Assembly (NCBI RefSeq): GCF_021010565.1
Contig: NZ_JAJNAY010000001.1
Span: forward strand, 124,001 to 188,000
Reading direction: 5' to 3'
DNA: 64,000 bases
Source: Chryseobacterium turcicum
GTDB lineage: Bacteria > Bacteroidota > Bacteroidia > Flavobacteriales > Weeksellaceae
The notes beneath the pieces are model-generated. The model saw only the letters and a list, made by a program, of their open reading frames with translations. It had not been told where the DNA came from and searched no databases. The stretch's first letter is position 1, and each line of letters opens with the position of its first letter. The position numbers were made by a program, and so were the translations under genes. Shown one piece after another: positions 62,634 to 64,000 of the stretch.

Positions 62634-64000
62634 ATGAGACCAAAAAATCTACTATTTATCTTATTCTCCTCAAGTCTTTTTGCACAGAGTTTTAATTACG
62701 AAAGAGAATGGGCTACATATTTCGGAGGGACTAACACCTATCTTACAGGAATTTATGAAGACAACTCATCTAATATCTCCGCAGATGTCATCACTACTTA
62801 TCTAAATCCTACCGGAGGAAGTACTCCTGTTTCATATTATAATCAGTTTGTAACTTCTGGAAATCAAACATATATAGGCAACAATCCTAATAATTTATAT
62901 GGGAAATTTTCATCTCCAGGAAACCTTTTACAAGCAGAATATAAAATATATTATTTGCCCACATCAAGGCAAGCCACCTATTTTAGAGATAATCTTGGAA
63001 ACAGATATGATATTGAACATAACATTACTGCTTATACAGCACTTCCATCGGGAGTATGGCTACCCAACAATAACGAGTCAACTGATGTAATTTTTGCTAA
63101 ATACGACGCCAATAATAATCTTTTATGGAAAACCTACATTCCCGGCACCGGAGATTTTCACAATTTTGAAGTAGACAGCAACGGAAATATTTATATCGTA
63201 GGTTATACTAAATGGCAGACCTTGGCAGATTTTGGCACTTTTCAACCGGATTTTAAAACTGTTTATGATGCCTCTGGGATACTTTTATCCAATACCTATA
63301 TTCTAAAATTAAATCCTCAGGGTCAAAAATTATGGGCAACATACACGCCTTCCAGTTCAATAACCGGGATAACAGTTTACGAGAATAATCTTTATATTAT
63401 TGGAAACAATGATTTAAATACAACAGAAGCAACATTATCCACTCCCAACACTTTTCAAATTGCAAAAGCAGGACAGTTTATTTCAAAAATTGACGGAATG
63501 ACCGGACAAAGAATTTGGGGAACTTATTATGGTACACCAGGAAATATGATTGATGCAGGTCTTTCTGATATAAAAGCCGACGAAACTGGGGTATACGTAA
63601 CAGGAATGACTTTTGGTATAATGGGTGATAGTTATTATGCTACAGAAGGAGCCTATAAATCTCAGACAGCCGATGGCTTTGATATGTTTATTACAAAATT
63701 TAATCTTACAGGAAACAGAGTTTGGAGCACCTACATAGGAACTAATGGTTACGATTCTTACTCCGGAGACAGAGGACTTGATGTAAAAAACGGCAAATTG
63801 CTTTTTACAGGATTACATCAGGGAAATTATAATATTGCAACCGCTGGAGCTTTTATCAGCACAAAACCTAATCCCAATAGCGAGGATTTATTTTTTGGCA
63901 CTCTAGATACCAATACTGGAAATCCAGATTTTATTTCTTATTACGGAGGTACTACAACTAATCCTTTGGAAGGTGCTGATGTGAGGTGTAGCTTTTCAAA
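62634..64000 (+). CDS. Partial secreted beta-propeller-like protein (SBBP-type repeats)
   Basis: The reading frame is open from the ATG at 62634 to the window edge, at least 455 codons, so the 3' end is missing. A signal peptide (MRPKNLLFILFSSSLFAQ) is followed by about five units opening with WxTY: WATYFGGT, WKTYIPGTG, WATYTPSSS, WGTYYGTPG and WSTYIGTNG. Each is followed by a strand such as GNIYIVGYT or GVYVTGMT. This matches SBBP-like secreted proteins of Bacteroidota, many exported by the type IX system; the diagnostic C-terminal domain would lie beyond the window. Confidence 0.82.
   Translation, partial: MRPKNLLFILFSSSLFAQSFNYEREWATYFGGTNTYLTGIYEDNSSNISADVITTYLNPTGGSTPVSYYNQFVTSGNQTYIGNNPNNLYGKFSSPGNLLQAEYKIYYLPTSRQATYFRDNLGNRYDIEHNITAYTALPSGVWLPNNNESTDVIFAKYDANNNLLWKTYIPGTGDFHNFEVDSNGNIYIVGYTKWQTLADFGTFQPDFKTVYDASGILLSNTYILKLNPQGQKLWATYTPSSSITGITVYENNLYIIGNNDLNTTEATLSTPNTFQIAKAGQFISKIDGMTGQRIWGTYYGTPGNMIDAGLSDIKADETGVYVTGMTFGIMGDSYYATEGAYKSQTADGFDMFITKFNLTGNRVWSTYIGTNGYDSYSGDRGLDVKNGKLLFTGLHQGNYNIATAGAFISTKPNPNSEDLFFGTLDTNTGNPDFISYYGGTTTNPLEGADVRCSFS

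Noticed and set aside
1..64000. CRISPR arrays, rRNA genes, integrases or transposases
   Set aside because: I looked for regularly spaced repeats and for recombinase motifs and saw none; the palindromes found are not spaced arrays.

Overview
The window reads as ordinary chromosome of a low-GC Flavobacteriia member, most likely Chryseobacterium or a close Weeksellaceae relative. The reasons are the AT-rich composition, several TTTG / TAnnTTTG Bacteroidota-type promoters, A-rich leaders instead of Shine-Dalgarno sites, and lineage-typical families: GLPGLI protein, S46 dipeptidyl-peptidase, YARHG lipoprotein, DUF3347, fused SpmA/SpmB and a bacteriocin-like GG-leader peptide. I see no rRNA, phage, transposase, integrase or CRISPR array.

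Layout. 0-3.2 kb: a minus-strand operon of hflX, a DUF4919-like protein and a CPA1 antiporter. 3.3-10.9 kb: META lipoprotein, S46 peptidase, GLPGLI protein, spondin-domain lipoprotein, TIGR01777 epimerase and YifB/ComM. 11.0-15.9 kb: a minus-strand copper/metal cluster with a multicopper oxidase fused to a barrel-like tail, a haem-binding protein, two DUF3347 proteins (one with an HMA-like domain) and a Cys-rich exported protein. 16-26 kb: housekeeping genes (CsaA, DEDD exonuclease, DUF59 Fe-S protein, sulfurtransferase, OsmC, HMG-CoA lyase, PepT, ThiL, thioesterase, HI0933-type flavoprotein) with the GG-leader peptide among them. 26-31.2 kb: small exported proteins, including three related TonB-C-terminal-domain genes, one broken by an in-frame TGA. 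31.2-43.7 kb: MutS, bestrophin, TrmH-like methyltransferase, CBS protein, NadK, FbaA, AccD, SpmAB fusion and an R2K ATP-grasp protein with an unknown neighbour. 43.7-45.7 kb: ExbB-ExbD-TonB. 46-56 kb: DUF885 lipoprotein, DinB-like protein, endonuclease III, Bcp, GNAT, a mannose-1-phosphate guanylyltransferase, SprT-like protein, TolC and FolC. 55.9-56.1 kb: two tandem tRNA-Val(UAC). 56.1-59.8 kb: glycosyltransferases and SufE. 60-62.5 kb: ClpC. From 62.6 kb to the edge: a partial secreted WxTY-repeat protein.

Themes. Envelope energetics appear in ExbB/ExbD/TonB and TolC. Copper handling is grouped in one cluster. Fe-S assembly is represented by SufE and a DUF59 protein, yet the endonuclease III has no cysteine and so cannot hold its usual [4Fe-4S] cluster. 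AccD has likewise lost its zinc-ribbon cysteines. Three long gaps (24.5-24.9, 33.8-34.2 and 34.6-34.95 kb) hold no convincing gene; the first two contain long imperfect palindromes that look like dispersed repeats.

I found no clear new multi-gene defence or mobile system. The best leads are the nonsense-interrupted TonB-like gene, the Cys-rich GG-leader peptide, the copper cluster with its fused oxidase, the R2K ATP-grasp pair, the metal-site losses in AccD and Nth, and the palindromic intergenic elements.
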